From Nocardia sp. NRRL S-836 (GTDB lineage: Bacteria > Actinomycetota > Actinomycetes > Mycobacteriales > Pseudonocardiaceae), in assembly GCF_001279525.1 (NCBI RefSeq), contig NZ_LGDY01000124.1:62001-126000 (forward strand): DNA of 64,000 nt. Reading direction: 5' to 3'. Below, in pieces: positions 33,553-44,753 of this stretch (positions are counted from its first letter, which is position 1; each line of letters starts with the position of its first letter). The position numbers were made by a program, and so were the translations under genes. The notes under the pieces are model-generated. The model was not told the origin of the DNA, did not search any database, and saw only the letters and a list, made by a program, of their open reading frames with translations.

Positions 33553-33975
33553 ATGACCAGCGCAGGCGCACCCGAGCGGTCGGGCACCACCCGAGGGGGT
33601 GGGACGCTCTACCGCGGTGATCTGGGCATGTGGTCCTGGGTCGCCCACCGGATCACCGGTGTCCTCACGTTCTTCTTCCTCTTCACCCACGTGCTCGACA
33701 CCGCACTCGTGCGGGTGTCCCCGAACGCGTACGACGCGGTGATCGAGACCTACAAGAACCCGGTCGTGAACCTCTTCGAGGTCGGCCTGGTCGGCGCGGT
33801 GCTCTACCACGCGCTCAACGGCATCCGCGTCATGCTGGTCGACTTCTGGGAGAAGGGCGCCAAGTACCAGCGGGTCATGCTCTGGGTCGTGCTGGCCGTC
33901 TGGGTCGTCGTGATGATCCCCGGCTTCTACTTCATGATGGAGCGCACGATCTCCGACCTGGTTGGGGGTCACTGA
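33553..33975 (+). CDS. sdhC: Succinate dehydrogenase cytochrome b subunit
   Basis: A 140-residue membrane anchor of complex II with three helices. The start region YRGDLGMWSWVAHRITGVLT is the conserved SdhC motif with Ser and Arg near the quinone site. THVLDTALV and LYHALNGIRVMLVDF carry candidate haem-ligand His residues. ATG 33553 follows GGAGG. First gene of sdhCDAB. Confidence 0.94.
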   Translation: MTSAGAPERSGTTRGGGTLYRGDLGMWSWVAHRITGVLTFFFLFTHVLDTALVRVSPNAYDAVIETYKNPVVNLFEVGLVGAVLYHALNGIRVMLVDFWEKGAKYQRVMLWVVLAVWVVVMIPGFYFMMERTISDLVGGH

Positions 33976-33976
33976 C

Positions 33977-34384
33977 ATGTCTCTCGCACTCGACAAGCCC
34001 CGCTCGCCCCGCCGCCCCGCGGCCCGCCGCAGCAACGGCGAGCTCCGCAGCTGGCTGTTCATGCGCCTCTCCGGCCTGCTGCTCGTGGTCCTGGTCCTGG
34101 GCCACCTGTTCATCATGAACATCCTCGACGGCGGCGTCCACAAGATCAACTTCGCTTTCGTCGCCGGCCGCTGGTCGTCCCCGTTCTGGCAGTTCTGGGA
34201 CCTCGCGATGCTCTGGCTCGCGCAGCTCCACGGCGGCAACGGCCTGCGCACGGTCATCAACGACTACGCGCGCAAGGACTCCACCCGGTTCTGGTTGAAG
34301 ATGCTGCTCTACGTGTCGATGGTGCTGATCATCTCGCTCGGCACGTTCGTGATCTTCACCTTCGACCCGAACATCTCGAACTGA
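33977..34384 (+). CDS. sdhD: Succinate dehydrogenase hydrophobic membrane anchor
   Basis: A 135-residue second anchor subunit with three helices. LRSWLFMRLSGLLLVVLVLG followed by HLFIMNIL gives helix I with a haem-type His, and LAQLHGGNGLRTVINDYARK is the family loop containing quinone-site residues. ATG 33977 lies 1 bp after the sdhC stop. It works with SdhC to hold haem b and reduce menaquinone (family knowledge). Confidence 0.93.
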   Translation: MSLALDKPRSPRRPAARRSNGELRSWLFMRLSGLLLVVLVLGHLFIMNILDGGVHKINFAFVAGRWSSPFWQFWDLAMLWLAQLHGGNGLRTVINDYARKDSTRFWLKMLLYVSMVLIISLGTFVIFTFDPNISN

Positions 34385-34406
34385 CCCGCGCGGGGAGCCC
34401 ACCACA

Positions 34407-36160
<1,754 letters not shown>

Positions 36161-36161
<1 letters not shown>

Positions 36162-36940
36162 TGACCGCCACCGCTGAAACCACTGCTGGCTCGCGCGGCT
36201 CCCAGCCGCCGGTTCCGGACGGCGCTGTCACGGTCACCGTCAAGATCCGGCGCTTCAACCCGGAGGTCGACGACGAGCCGCGCTGGGACTCGTTCGACAT
36301 CCCCGCGCTGCCGTCGGACCGCGTGCTGAACCTGCTGCACCACATCAAGTGGTACGTGGACGGGACGCTGACCTTCCGCCGCTCGTGCGCGCACGGCATC
36401 TGCGGTTCGGACGCCATGCGCATCAACGGCGTGAACCGCCTGGCGTGCAAGGTCCTGCTGAAGGACCTGCTGCTCAAGGACAAGCAGACGACGATCACCA
36501 TCGAGCCCATCAAGGGCCTGCCGGTGAACAAGGACCTGCTCGTCGACATGGAGCCGTTCTTCGAGGCCTTCCGCGCCGTCAAGCCGTACCTGGTGACCTA
36601 CGGCAACGAGCCGACGCGGGAGCGCATCCAGTCGGTCGCCGACCGCGAGCGCTTCGACGACACCACGAAGTGCATCCTGTGCGCCTGCTGCACGACCTCG
36701 TGCCCGGTGTACTGGACGGAGGGCTCGTACTTCGGCCCGGCCGCGATCGTGAACGCGCACCGGTTCATCTTCGACTCGCGCGACGAGGGCGCTGAGGAGC
36801 GGCTCGACATCCTCAACGACGTCGACGGCGTGTGGCGCTGCCGGACGACGTTCAACTGCACGGACGCCTGCCCGCGTGGCATCCAGGTCACCAAGGCGAT
36901 CCAGGAAGTGAAGCGCGCGCTGCTGTTCAAGCGCGTCTGA
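36161..36940 (+). CDS. sdhB: Succinate dehydrogenase iron-sulfur subunit
   Basis: A 259-residue electron-transfer subunit. Cys motifs are all present: CAHGICGSDAMRINGVNRLAC for [2Fe-2S], CILCACCTTSCP for [4Fe-4S], and CRTTFNCTDACPRGI completing the [3Fe-4S] site. The first ligand set lacks the leading Cys of some families only in spacing (SCAHGICG). It begins with a Thr/Ala-rich leader. Last gene of the sdh operon, followed by a hairpin. Confidence 0.96.
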
Positions 36941-36950
36941 CCGGTTCTCC

Positions 36951-36987
36951 CGAAGCGCCGCGTTCCCGTCGGGGGCGCGGCGCTTCG
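36951..36987 (+). terminator. Hairpin after sdhB
   Basis: CGAAGCGCCGCG at 36951-36962 pairs perfectly with CGCGGCGCTTCG at 36976-36987 around a 13-nt loop. There is no U-tract, but the stem is 12 bp of mostly G-C and lies between convergent genes. Confidence 0.6.
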
Positions 36988-36991
36988 GCGT

Positions 36992-38239
36992 TCACAGCGA
37001 CTGCGGGAACCGCAGCAGCCCGCCGGGGTCGTAGCGCTGCTTGACCGACCGGAGCCGGGCGAGGTTCTCGCCGTGGTAGGCGGTCAGCGGGTCGGTGAGG
37101 TGCGGGTCGGGGAAGTTCGGGTAGACGCGGCCGCTCGCGTGGTCGTGCGCCCGTTCCCACGACGCGTGCACCCAGGCGGTGTCGGTGCCGACGTGCTCGA
37201 TCATGAACCGCTCGCCGCGGTGGGCGAACGCCGTGGCGGGGACCGGTGTCCTGGCGTAGGCGCCGCCCATCGGCGTGAAGTTGAGCTCGCGGCCCGGCCC
37301 GAGGTCGGAGAGCAGGGCGGGGAGCACCGCATCGGGCAGCGGGCGGCCGAAGAACTCCGACCTGCTGAGCACCGGTCCCGCACCGAGGTCGCCCAGGTCG
37401 TCGAAGGACTGCTTCAGCTCGTAGTAGGGCATCGAGCTGATGTCGCCGGTCCGCGGCGCGAGGTCCAGGAAGGCGTCGGGCTGACCGGCGCCGAACAGCA
37501 CGACGCCGCTCGCCCCGATCTTGAGGTTCGCGCTCAGCTCGTCCGGTGCGTCGGGGGCGATCTCCTGCCATGCCCGCAGCACGTCACCGGCCCTGCCCAG
37601 TGGCCAGGTCAGCGCGAACCTGGTGGTCAGCTCCGCGGGCACCGGCTCGAAGACGAGCCGCGTGACCACGCCGAACTGCCCGCCGCCGGCACCGCGCAAC
37701 GCCCAGAACAGGTCGGGCTCGCGGCCGGCCGAGCACTCGACGACCTCGCCGTCCGGCAGCACGACCTCGGCCGCGCGCAACCGGTCCGCGGTCAGGCCGT
37801 AGCGGCGGCCGAGCAGCCCGAGGCCGCCGCCCAGGGTGAGGCCGGCGATGCCGACGGTCGCGCCGCAGCCCGCGGGCAGGGTCAGGCCGTGCCGGTCGAG
37901 CCCGGTGTACACCTCGGCCAGCCGGGCACCACCGCCGACGGTGACGAGACCGTCGTGCATGGACACGTCGTTCATCGGCGTGAGGTCGAGGACGATGCCG
38001 TCCGTCGAGGAGCGTCCGGCGAAGCAGTGACCGCCGCTGCGGGGAACGACGTGCATGCCCGACTCTCTCGCGTACGCCAACGCGTTGACGACGTCGTCCA
38101 CACCGGAACAGCGCACCACCGCGAGAGGGCGGATGTGGTGGAAGTTCGCCATCGCGGGGAGGCGGGCCCGTTCGTACTCCGGTGTCCCCGGCTGGAGGAC
38201 CGCGCCGGTCAGCCTGGTCACGTCGATCACCGCGCTCAC
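36992..38239 (-). CDS. FAD-binding (BBE-type) oxidoreductase
   Basis: A 415-residue flavoenzyme of the PCMH/berberine-bridge type. The FAD pocket begins VVPRSGGHCFAGRSSTDGIV, with the His of GGH as the usual covalent link. ATVGIAGLTLGGGLGLLGRR is the second FAD loop, where the Cys of doubly linked enzymes is replaced by Gly, so a single histidyl link is expected. The substrate domain is in the middle, and the C-terminal BBE motif reads YHGENLARLRSVKQRYDPGG. GTG 38239 is chosen at the point where homology begins. No signal peptide. The substrate (often a sugar or aromatic alcohol) is unknown. Confidence 0.88.
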   Translation of the reverse strand: MSAVIDVTRLTGAVLQPGTPEYERARLPAMANFHHIRPLAVVRCSGVDDVVNALAYARESGMHVVPRSGGHCFAGRSSTDGIVLDLTPMNDVSMHDGLVTVGGGARLAEVYTGLDRHGLTLPAGCGATVGIAGLTLGGGLGLLGRRYGLTADRLRAAEVVLPDGEVVECSAGREPDLFWALRGAGGGQFGVVTRLVFEPVPAELTTRFALTWPLGRAGDVLRAWQEIAPDAPDELSANLKIGASGVVLFGAGQPDAFLDLAPRTGDISSMPYYELKQSFDDLGDLGAGPVLSRSEFFGRPLPDAVLPALLSDLGPGRELNFTPMGGAYARTPVPATAFAHRGERFMIEHVGTDTAWVHASWERAHDHASGRVYPNFPDPHLTDPLTAYHGENLARLRSVKQRYDPGGLLRFPQSL

Positions 38240-38312
38240 GTTACGACGAACGGCGGCCCCCGGCGCGGGAACGCGCTGGGGGCCGCCGTCGTGGGTGCCC
38301 TTCTCCGGCCGC

Positions 38313-39572
38313 CTAGGCGCCCTGTGCCGCCTGAGCGGCCTGACGGCGTGCCCGCGCCGCCTTGGCCCGCTTGTTGCGGATGAAGAGGAACACAGCGGCC
38401 AGCAGGCCGACGCCGGCGACCGCGGTGATGGGCAGGCCGACGGTGCCGAACATCGTCGGTGCCGGGCGGCCGTTGGCGTTGTCGCCCGGCGCGGCCACCT
38501 CGTTGGCGTTGGAGTCCTGGGTGGAGGCGGTCTTCGGCTTGGGCTGCGGTGCGCCGTCGACGAGCTTGCCGACGCCGCCGGGGCCCATCGCGAAGCCGTA
38601 GTCGAGGAGCTTCGAGGCCTGGGTGGTGATGTGGGTCGGGGTCTGCTGGCCGCGCAGCAGCACCACGACGAGACGGCGGCCGTTGCGCTCCGCGGCACCC
38701 ACGTAGGTGTGCTGGGCGTCGTCGGTGAAGCCGGTCTTGCCGCCGATCGCGCCGTCGTAGTTCGCGAGGAGGCGGTTGTCGTTGGTCAGCATGATGGTGC
38801 CGCCGTTGCGGCCGGGGAACTGCGACTGCTTCAGCTTGATGGCGCTGGCGAACTCGTCGTACTTCATGGCCGCGCGGAAGATCAGCGCGACGTCGTAGGC
38901 CGACGTGCTGGTGCCGGGACCGTCGAGGCCGGACGGGGTCACCGCGCGGGTGTCGAGGGCGCCGAGCTCGCGGGCCATGGCGTTCATCTTGCGCACCGCG
39001 TTCGGCACGCCGCCGAGCTGGCGGGCCAGCGTGTGCGCCACGTCGTTGCCGGACGTGAGCAGCAAGCCGTGCAGCAGCTGGCGGACCGTGTACTGGCCGC
39101 CGTCGCGCAGGCCGACGCAGGTGCACTCCTGCTGCGTGTCCTCGGCCGAGGCGGTCACCACCATGTCGCCGCGCAGCTCCTTGGTGACGACGAGCGCGAG
39201 CAGCACCTTCATGACGCTCGCGGGCCGCTGCCGGCCGTGCGGGTCGTACGCGGCGATGACGGCGCCGCTGTCCATGTCCGCCAGCAGCCACGTGGCCGCG
39301 GTGTTGCCGCTCGGCGGCTGCGCCGAGTTCGGCGGCAGGATCAGGCCGCACTCGCCGAGCCGGTCACCACCGACCGGCTTCTCCGGAACGTCCAGCGGGG
39401 ACACCTTCTGCCCTGGTGCGGGCTGCTCCGAGGTGTCCACCGGTGGTGGCGGGGTCTCGCGGTTCGCGCATTGGGCCGAAAGGCTCTGCTGTGCCGTGCC
39501 GGTCGGTGCGGCGAACGCGGCTGTGGCCGTAGCTAGGACCAGGGCGACGATGAGCCGATGGGTGAAGGGCAC
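38313..39572 (-). CDS. dacB: D-alanyl-D-alanine carboxypeptidase (class A, PBP5-like)
   Basis: A 419-residue cell-wall enzyme that trims stem pentapeptides. An N-terminal signal peptide is followed by the serine peptidase core: SVMK (Ser119, Lys122), SGN (174-176) and KTG in GAIGGKTGFTDD. A Pro/Asn-rich spacer leads to a C-terminal membrane helix (VGLPITAVAGVGLLAAVFLF) and a basic tail, so the enzyme faces outward and is anchored at both ends. The symbol follows the mycobacterial dacB1 position recalled near trpS. GTG start. Confidence 0.9.
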   Translation of the reverse strand: MPFTHRLIVALVLATATAAFAAPTGTAQQSLSAQCANRETPPPPVDTSEQPAPGQKVSPLDVPEKPVGGDRLGECGLILPPNSAQPPSGNTAATWLLADMDSGAVIAAYDPHGRQRPASVMKVLLALVVTKELRGDMVVTASAEDTQQECTCVGLRDGGQYTVRQLLHGLLLTSGNDVAHTLARQLGGVPNAVRKMNAMARELGALDTRAVTPSGLDGPGTSTSAYDVALIFRAAMKYDEFASAIKLKQSQFPGRNGGTIMLTNDNRLLANYDGAIGGKTGFTDDAQHTYVGAAERNGRRLVVVLLRGQQTPTHITTQASKLLDYGFAMGPGGVGKLVDGAPQPKPKTASTQDSNANEVAAPGDNANGRPAPTMFGTVGLPITAVAGVGLLAAVFLFIRNKRAKAARARRQAAQAAQGA

Positions 39573-39633
39573 GCCCCCAGGCTATCCACCCCCGTTGAGC
39601 GTCGTGCACGCACCACGTCCGATACTGGTCGCC

Positions 39634-39861
39634 GTGAAGCTCTCGCGCCCGATGTCACTCTTCCTGGTGGCTTTCGGAGTGTGGTCGTGGGTGATCTGGC
39701 CCACGTTCCTGAAGAACATCTGGAACGACCCCCGTTCGTTCAGCGACGGACCGACCCCGTTCTTCACGGTGCACCTGGTGCTCGTGATCGCCTCGCTCGT
39801 CTTCGGCACCGTCATCGGCGTGCTGGGCGTGCGGGGTTTCCTGGCCACCCGACGTCGATAA
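39634..39861 (+). CDS. SCO4848-family small membrane protein
   Basis: A 75-residue two-helix protein. MSLFLVAFGVWSWVIWPTFL with KNIWNDPRSF is the recognisable signature of this actinobacterial family, with FTVHLVLVIASLVFGTVIGV as the second helix and a basic end (RGFLATRRR). GTG 39634. In Streptomyces it also sits beside a D-Ala-D-Ala carboxypeptidase gene (recalled SCO4847/SCO4848), as here. Function unknown. Confidence 0.85.
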   Translation: MKLSRPMSLFLVAFGVWSWVIWPTFLKNIWNDPRSFSDGPTPFFTVHLVLVIASLVFGTVIGVLGVRGFLATRRR

Positions 39862-39871
39862 GGAAAACGCT

Positions 39872-40222
39872 GTGGAGTTCGTACGCCTGGTGCTGGTGTT
39901 CCTGCACCTGCTCGGCATGGGCATGCTCGTCGCGATGATCATGTTGCAGGCCAGGGCGGGCAAGGACGCCCCCGTGAACAAGGGCTGGCTGCACGGCGCG
40001 GCACTGCAGCTGCTCACCGGCATCGCACTGGTCGGCATCGACCCGCTGATCGACACGGTGAAGTACGACCACATCAAGATCGGCGTCAAGCTGCTGGTCC
40101 TCGTCGCCATCGCCGTGGTCGTGGCGATCAACATCAACAAGCCCAAGGCCCCGTCCTGGCTGCTGCCGACGGCCGCCTCGCTCGTCGTGCTGAACGTGGG
40201 CATCGCGGTCTTCTGGACCTGA
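39872..40222 (+). CDS. Conserved four-helix membrane protein
   Basis: A 116-residue protein starting VEFVRLVLVFLHLLGMGMLV, with four predicted helices and short loops. The conserved Lys/Asn positions (GWLHGAALQLLTGIALVGID) suggest a family of uncharacterised actinobacterial proteins. It lies 10 bp after the SCO4848-like gene and is probably cotranscribed. Function unknown. Confidence 0.8.
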   Translation: MEFVRLVLVFLHLLGMGMLVAMIMLQARAGKDAPVNKGWLHGAALQLLTGIALVGIDPLIDTVKYDHIKIGVKLLVLVAIAVVVAININKPKAPSWLLPTAASLVVLNVGIAVFWT

Positions 40223-40303
40223 TCGAGGGATGTCGTGACCACTCGCGGGTGACGTCCGCCCACTGCCCGCGCGGCATGTCGGGCGCAGCGCAACCATCGC
40301 GGC

Positions 40304-40945
40304 ATGTCACGAATCGCCTACATCGGTGTGCTCACCGCGGGCGCGGTGTTGACGCTCGTCGGACTGCACGGCGCCGTCCCGCAGGCTTCGGCCTCCGGCG
40401 ACGCCACCACCTGCGCCGCCTCGTGGTGCCTGAAGGAACGTCCGGGCTGGCCCCTGCCTGAAGAACGAGGCGAGCCCACGACCAAGACCACCTGGTCCAA
40501 GCCGTCAACGACCACGACGACCACCACCACGTGCACGTCCACCGATACGACCACGACGTCGACTGACACGACCACGACGTCTTCGACCACGTCCTCGTCG
40601 TCGACCACATCGACCTCGACCACGTCGTCTTCGTCGTCCACGTCTTCGACCTCGACCACGCCGTCCTCGTCCACGTCGTCGTCCTCGTCGACGTCGTCTT
40701 CGTCCTCGACCACACCTCCTTCGACGACCACGTCCGTTTCCACGACCACCACCCCTCCCGCAACGACGACCACCACGGCACTGATCACGAAGACCAAGCC
40801 CGTGGCGGCACCGCCCCACGAGGACAACGCCCTGGCCAACACCGGCGCCTCGACCGGCTGGCTGACCGCACTCGGCACCCTGCTGACCCTCGCAGGCGCA
40901 CTCCTGCTCCTGCTGGACCGCACCAGGCGCCTCCACCGACGCTGA
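40304..40945 (+). CDS. Ser/Thr-rich surface protein with an LAXTG sortase motif
   Basis: A 213-residue exported protein. A signal peptide (residues 1-31, ending ASAS) is followed by a short Cys-containing segment (TTCAASWCLKERPGWPLP), then a Ser/Thr stalk of about 100 residues. The C-terminal sorting signal is LANTG, followed by a hydrophobic helix (WLTALGTLLTLAGALLLLL) and a basic tail. LAXTG is the class E sortase motif in actinobacteria (established). The stalk is likely O-glycosylated. No sortase gene is in the window. The two-Cys segment may form a small disulfide loop. Confidence 0.82.
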   Translation: MSRIAYIGVLTAGAVLTLVGLHGAVPQASASGDATTCAASWCLKERPGWPLPEERGEPTTKTTWSKPSTTTTTTTTCTSTDTTTTSTDTTTTSSTTSSSSTTSTSTTSSSSSTSSTSTTPSSSTSSSSSTSSSSSTTPPSTTTSVSTTTTPPATTTTTALITKTKPVAAPPHEDNALANTGASTGWLTALGTLLTLAGALLLLLDRTRRLHRR

Positions 40946-40983
40946 GCTCTGGAATTGTCGGTGGTGCTCGTCACACTGGTGGG

Positions 40984-41955
40984 GTGCGAATCGAACTGCT
41001 GCGCGAACGCAGCGATCTCGGCGTCATCAGCGCCACCACCCTGAGGTCCCTGGGCGTCTCGAACCCGTGGCGCCGATGCACCTCAGACGGCCCGTGGCAA
41101 CGCATGTACCCCGGCGTCGTCCTGCTGCACAACGGCCCACCCACCCCGGACCAACACCTCACCGCCGCCCTGCTGCGAGCAGGCCCCGGCGCCGCAGTGA
41201 CGGGCGCCGAGGCCTGCCGCCGCCACGGCCTACCGGCCCGAGGCCGCGAACTCCACCTGCTCTCCCCCACCACGATCCGCGGCACCGGCCCCCTGATCAT
41301 CGAACGCGCCACCCCCATGCCCCCGTCCACCGACGTGGGCGGCTTCCCGGTGGTGTCAGCGGCCAGGGCGGTCGTGGACGCCTGCCGCCAACTGCGCTCA
41401 CCCGACGAGGCCACAGCCCTGATCGCCGCCGCCGTCCAAAGGGGCCGCTGCACCGTGGAAGGCCTGCGCGCGGAGGCCCGCACCAACCGCTACGGCACCA
41501 ACCTCGTCCGCACCGTCCTGGCCGACCTGGGCCGCACGGAGTCCATCGCCGAACGCGACGCCCGCCGCCTCTCCCGCCGCATCCGGCTGACCACACCGCA
41601 CTGGAACGTCACCATCACCGACGCCGACGGCCACCCCATCGGCAGACCGGACGCCTGGTTCGACGACGTGGCCCTCGCCTGGGAAATCGACTCCCGCGCC
41701 TTTCACTACGGCCCCCGCGACTACGAAAGAACCCTCGCCCGCAACACCAGGTACGCAACGGCCGGGATCCTCGTCGTGCAAACCCTCCCGACCCGCCTCC
41801 ACACCCACCCGGACCAGGTCGCATCAGAACTGCGAAGGGCCCACCAGGCCGCCGCCGCACGCCCCCGCCCACCAGTACAAATCGCGGACCCCAAACAGAC
41901 ACCTCAAACCCGCAGCAAACCCGAGACCGAGCGAAGCGAGACGAACCCTCCCTGA
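40984..41955 (+). CDS. Winged-helix / PD-(D/E)XK-like hypothetical protein
   Basis: A 323-residue protein. The first half (TTLRSLGVSNPWRRCTSDGP, then a regulatory-like core EACRRHGLPARG...) resembles AbiEi-type winged-helix antitoxin or transcription modules. The C-terminal part (GRPDAWFDDVALAWEIDSRA then FHYGPRDYERTLARNTRYAT) fits a Vsr/DUF559-like nuclease fold, with D and E at PD...E. This family is abundant in actinobacteria, sometimes as many paralogues. The last 40 residues are Pro/Arg/Thr-rich and may be disordered. GTG start. Function unproven. Confidence 0.65.
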   Translation: MRIELLRERSDLGVISATTLRSLGVSNPWRRCTSDGPWQRMYPGVVLLHNGPPTPDQHLTAALLRAGPGAAVTGAEACRRHGLPARGRELHLLSPTTIRGTGPLIIERATPMPPSTDVGGFPVVSAARAVVDACRQLRSPDEATALIAAAVQRGRCTVEGLRAEARTNRYGTNLVRTVLADLGRTESIAERDARRLSRRIRLTTPHWNVTITDADGHPIGRPDAWFDDVALAWEIDSRAFHYGPRDYERTLARNTRYATAGILVVQTLPTRLHTHPDQVASELRRAHQAAAARPRPPVQIADPKQTPQTRSKPETERSETNPP

Positions 41956-42038
41956 CCTCAGGCATTTGCACGCCCGTCGAGCGAAGCGAGGCGTTTCTAC
42001 CTTCCCTTGACGGGCAGCGATATCAAGCCCGTGGTCTT

Positions 42039-42173
42039 GCGATTGGGGCTTGACTTTGAGGGCGGGGCGATATCCTGGTAGGGATCGGCCGGGCTCCTTA
42101 TGCCCGGCTTTTGAAGGCCTTTTGAAGGCCGACTCATCGCCCCGTTAGAGGCTCGAAGTCAAGCCCCAATCGC
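42039..42173. repeat. Nested palindromic element (about 135 bp) with internal terminator
   Basis: Three hairpin layers are nested: outer 18-nt perfect arms at 42039-42056 and 42156-42173, middle CGGGGCGAT (42063) with ATCGCCCCG (42136), and inner GCCGGGC (42088) with GCCCGGC (42102) followed by TTTT. A perfect 11-bp direct repeat (TTTTGAAGGCC twice) occupies 42109-42130. It lies between convergent genes. The inner hairpin with its T-run is a good intrinsic terminator on the plus strand. The outer layers suggest a mobile or structural element. Confidence 0.7.
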
Positions 42174-42227
42174 TATCGTCGCGAAGCGGCGATGAACCCA
42201 CAACGTCGTCCCTGCCTGACCAACCCC

Positions 42228-42353
42228 GGTGCCAAGGCGATCGCCGCGTTGCCTGCAAGACCACGGTGCCAAGGCGACAGACAACGGACGCAACCCAACC
42301 CCGGTGCCAAGGTGACCGACAATCGTGCCTGATCATCCACGGTGCCAAGGCGA
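42228..42353. repeat. Degenerate 37-38-bp direct repeats
   Basis: GGTGCCAAGG starts at 42228, 42265, 42303 and 42341, spacing 37, 38 and 38 bp. Units share GGTGCCAAGGCGACAGAC at best and then differ. Read on the minus strand they give SPWHRGW-like peptides, but no convincing gene start. With the palindromic element they occupy the 429-bp convergent gap 41956-42384, which otherwise has no gene. Confidence 0.55.
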
Positions 42354-42384
42354 CAGACGCACAGACGAACGCACAGACGAACCC

Positions 42385-43371
42385 CTACCGCCGCCTCCAC
42401 CGCATCCCCAACACGGCCCCAACCACAGCCCCCACCCCCACCAAAATGGAGGCCGAAGGCCCCTCCCGCACCGAAACGACCGGCCGAATCACCGCCGGAG
42501 CCGGCGCCTGCACAACCTCCGGCTCCCGATTTTCCTTGGCAGTGGCCGTCCAAGCCGCAATGAACAACAAGAACTGCGCCACCAAATTCGCAAACACCAA
42601 CACACCGATGACCGACCCGAAAGCAGCCGAAGTCGGCGATGACGTCACGAACGACAAGAACACGGTGGCAGCCTGCTTCAACACCTCGAATCCGATGGCA
42701 GCCGCGAAAGCCCCGCGCAACGCACTGCGCCACCCGACCGGCCTGCGCGGCAACCGCGCGAGCACCCACAGGAACACCAGCCAGTTCGCCAGCAGCGACA
42801 GGATGATCGTGCCGATCCGCAGCAGCACGTGCGCCCAGCCGGCGTTCTCCAGGCCCATCCACTCCAGCATCTGCTTGGCGAACCCGGTGCCGGCGGCGGT
42901 GATGCCGAACGACAGCACGATCGCGAGCCCCAGTCCGAGGAGCGACAGCAGGTCGCGCCACAGGGTGCCGAAGAACGGGAGGTTCTCCTTGGGGTGGCCC
43001 CACTGCGCGGTGAGGGCGTCGCGCAGGTTGCTCATCCAGCCGAGGCCGGAGTAGGCGGCGCCGAGCAGGCCGATGATGCCGACCGTGCCCTTGGAGTCCA
43101 GCGCGGTGTTCACGGCGTCGTTGATCTGGCCCCTGAGCTGCGCGTCCGGCACGGCTTCCGCGATGCTCTGGCGCAGGTCGGCCAGCAGGTCGGGCTGGGA
43201 CTGCAGCACGAAACCCGCGATGGCGAAGCCGATCATCAGGATCGGTACGAGCGAAAGCACGCTGAAGTACGTGACGGCGGCGGCGTAGTGGGTGCCGTAC
43301 CGCTCCGTGAAGCGCTCATAGGCCAGAACGATGTGGTCGAGCCACGCGTACTTCTGCCGCCACTTGTCCAC
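42385..43371 (-). CDS. YihY/BrkB family membrane protein
   Basis: A 328-residue membrane protein with six core helices. The N-terminal YGTHYAAAVTYFSVLSLVPI and the mid-region GWMSNLRDALTAQWG are family hallmarks (helix I and the re-entrant region). The C-terminal tail ends in another helix and MRWRRR. In mycobacteria the YihY gene (recalled Rv3335c) also follows trpS. The family has been linked to virulence and lipid handling; the precise function is unknown. Confidence 0.9.
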   Translation of the reverse strand: MDKWRQKYAWLDHIVLAYERFTERYGTHYAAAVTYFSVLSLVPILMIGFAIAGFVLQSQPDLLADLRQSIAEAVPDAQLRGQINDAVNTALDSKGTVGIIGLLGAAYSGLGWMSNLRDALTAQWGHPKENLPFFGTLWRDLLSLLGLGLAIVLSFGITAAGTGFAKQMLEWMGLENAGWAHVLLRIGTIILSLLANWLVFLWVLARLPRRPVGWRSALRGAFAAAIGFEVLKQAATVFLSFVTSSPTSAAFGSVIGVLVFANLVAQFLLFIAAWTATAKENREPEVVQAPAPAVIRPVVSVREGPSASILVGVGAVVGAVLGMRWRRR

Positions 43372-43380
43372 GGGAGAAAC

Positions 43381-44448
<1,068 letters not shown>

Positions 44449-44652
44449 TCAGCTCAGCGGGGTGTCCTGCTGGGCCAGGTCGACGCGCTGGTTCTGCGCG
44501 GAGACCGTCGCAGGCCTGCGGCGCTGCTTCACGAAGCCGTACACCAGACCGCCGACCCCGGCCGTGACCGCGATCAGACCGACGGGACCCGCGGCGGTGC
44601 CAGAGACACTGCTCTCCACCGCAGCACTCAGCACGAAACTCACGCCTTGCAC
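44449..44652 (-). CDS. Small membrane protein, 67 aa
   Basis: A 67-residue protein with one helix (PVGLIAVTAGVGGLVYGFVK) followed by a basic turn QRRRP and an acidic tail ending TPLS. GTG 44652 has an excellent GGGGAGG site 8 nt upstream, which argues strongly for translation. It lies just upstream of trpS on the same strand. No family recognised. Confidence 0.65.
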   Translation of the reverse strand: MQGVSFVLSAAVESSVSGTAAGPVGLIAVTAGVGGLVYGFVKQRRRPATVSAQNQRVDLAQQDTPLS

Positions 44653-44753
44653 TTGCCGAGCCTCCCCAAAGCACAGACCACCCCGGAACGGGTGAACCTT
44701 GCTGACTGATTGGCCGCCAAGCTACCGAGGACCGGTAGCGTCCATGCGCCAAG

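Noticed and set aside
42228..42353. Possible CRISPR array (four evenly spaced repeats)
   Set aside because: The constant part is only about 10-18 bp, units diverge, there are no cas genes nearby, and no repeat has a clean boundary.
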